DNA of 6,047 nt, taken from positions 1 to 6,047 of the forward strand of contig CAYGJS010000054.1 of the NCBI GenBank assembly GCA_964350435.1, given 5' to 3'. This document shows, in pieces, positions 5,751 to 6,047 of this stretch (its first letter is position 1; each line of letters starts with the position of its first letter). Below the pieces are notes generated by a model that saw nothing but the letters and a program-made list of their open reading frames with translations, ran no database searches and was not told the origin of the DNA. The position numbers and the translations under genes are program-made. The DNA is from TMED27 sp964350435. Its GTDB lineage: Bacteria; Pseudomonadota; Alphaproteobacteria; Micavibrionales; Micavibrionaceae.

Positions 5751-6047
5751 GTCTATGGCTCCCTGTTTTAGTTCTGTTAACTCTGTCCGACCATTCCAAG
5801 CTGGTCTGTTATGTATTAATCATTGCAAACCTCATGCCATTTTTTGACATAATGATTTTCTGCGGTTTTGAGGAGTGCAGAACAATAGAATTGTTATATT
5901 TCAATAACTTACGGATATGCCAAGAAAAGGCCCTCACGGCAAATCCTGCCTGCACCTCTTGCCGCGCGGCATAATTTTCCGTAATTTAATTCTTGGGGCT
6001 GTACCAGATAACTAGCCCATATAATGTTTAACCCATTGTTTAATTTG
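5751..6047. other. AT-rich stretch without a convincing gene
   Basis: No ORF here has both a credible start signal and protein-like composition. Visible structure is a 12-bp perfect palindrome TGCCGCGCGGCA (5960-5971), a small hairpin AACAAT/ATTGTT (5881-5895), and GGGCT/AGCCC pairing around 5996-6016. A TATAAT on the plus strand at 6020-6025 has no well-placed -35. The promoter of the small ORF at 5631-5750 should lie in this stretch, but no clear one was found. Confidence 0.5.

Noticed and set aside
5723..5974. 83-codon plus-strand frame in the right-hand AT-rich region
   Set aside because: There is no Shine-Dalgarno, it is rich in Cys and Phe from AT-rich sequence, and it overlaps the better-supported small ORF on the other strand at its start.
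5990..6025. Possible structured RNA (GGGGCTG...AGCCC) near the right edge
   Set aside because: Only a 5-bp stem is visible and no known RNA family signature could be matched; the window ends too soon to judge.

Overview
The window looks like an alphaproteobacterial chromosome of moderate G+C. The evidence is a full-length SucA with an alphaproteobacterial-style N-terminus, the ThiE sequence, and a GC-rich palindromic repeat reading as PHPNPPP inside a gene. A Rhodospirillales- or Micavibrio-like lineage is possible, but the sequence cannot settle it.

Layout from left to right. Positions 1-233 (minus) hold the N-terminal part of thiE (thiamine-phosphate synthase), cut by the window edge, with a perfect 17-bp palindromic repeat read in frame inside it. 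After a 64-bp AT-rich divergent gap, 298-1263 (plus) is an AT-rich orphan gene of unknown function. Its stop codon overlaps the stop codon of the convergent sucA. sucA (1260-4154, minus) encodes the 964-residue E1 component of 2-oxoglutarate dehydrogenase. Neither sucB nor lpd follows it and sucCD does not precede it, so the usual alphaproteobacterial suc cluster is not intact here. Upstream of sucA and on the same strand are two small genes (4255-4803 and 4818-5402), 14 bp apart. They encode unrecognised proteins that are clear tandem paralogs: about 30% identity by hand count over 117 residues with no gaps.

The 5421-5620 stretch is dense in secondary structure. On the minus strand it reads, in order, a GATTTAC/GTAAATC hairpin, a 7-bp hairpin with a G/C-rich loop, a 29-bp hairpin whose loop has a strong G-quadruplex motif on the plus strand, and a short hairpin followed by T8 that looks like an intrinsic terminator. 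The arm of the large hairpin overlaps the 5' arm of the terminator stem, so the two folds exclude each other. That is the arrangement of a transcription attenuator placed before the paralog pair. A 39-codon ORF with a good Shine-Dalgarno sequence (5631-5750, minus) lies just upstream. Positions 5751-6047 show no convincing gene.

Functionally only two genes are certain. SucA acts in the TCA cycle and needs thiamine diphosphate; ThiE makes its precursor, though this proximity may be chance. The most novel material is the paralog pair and the structured leader before it.
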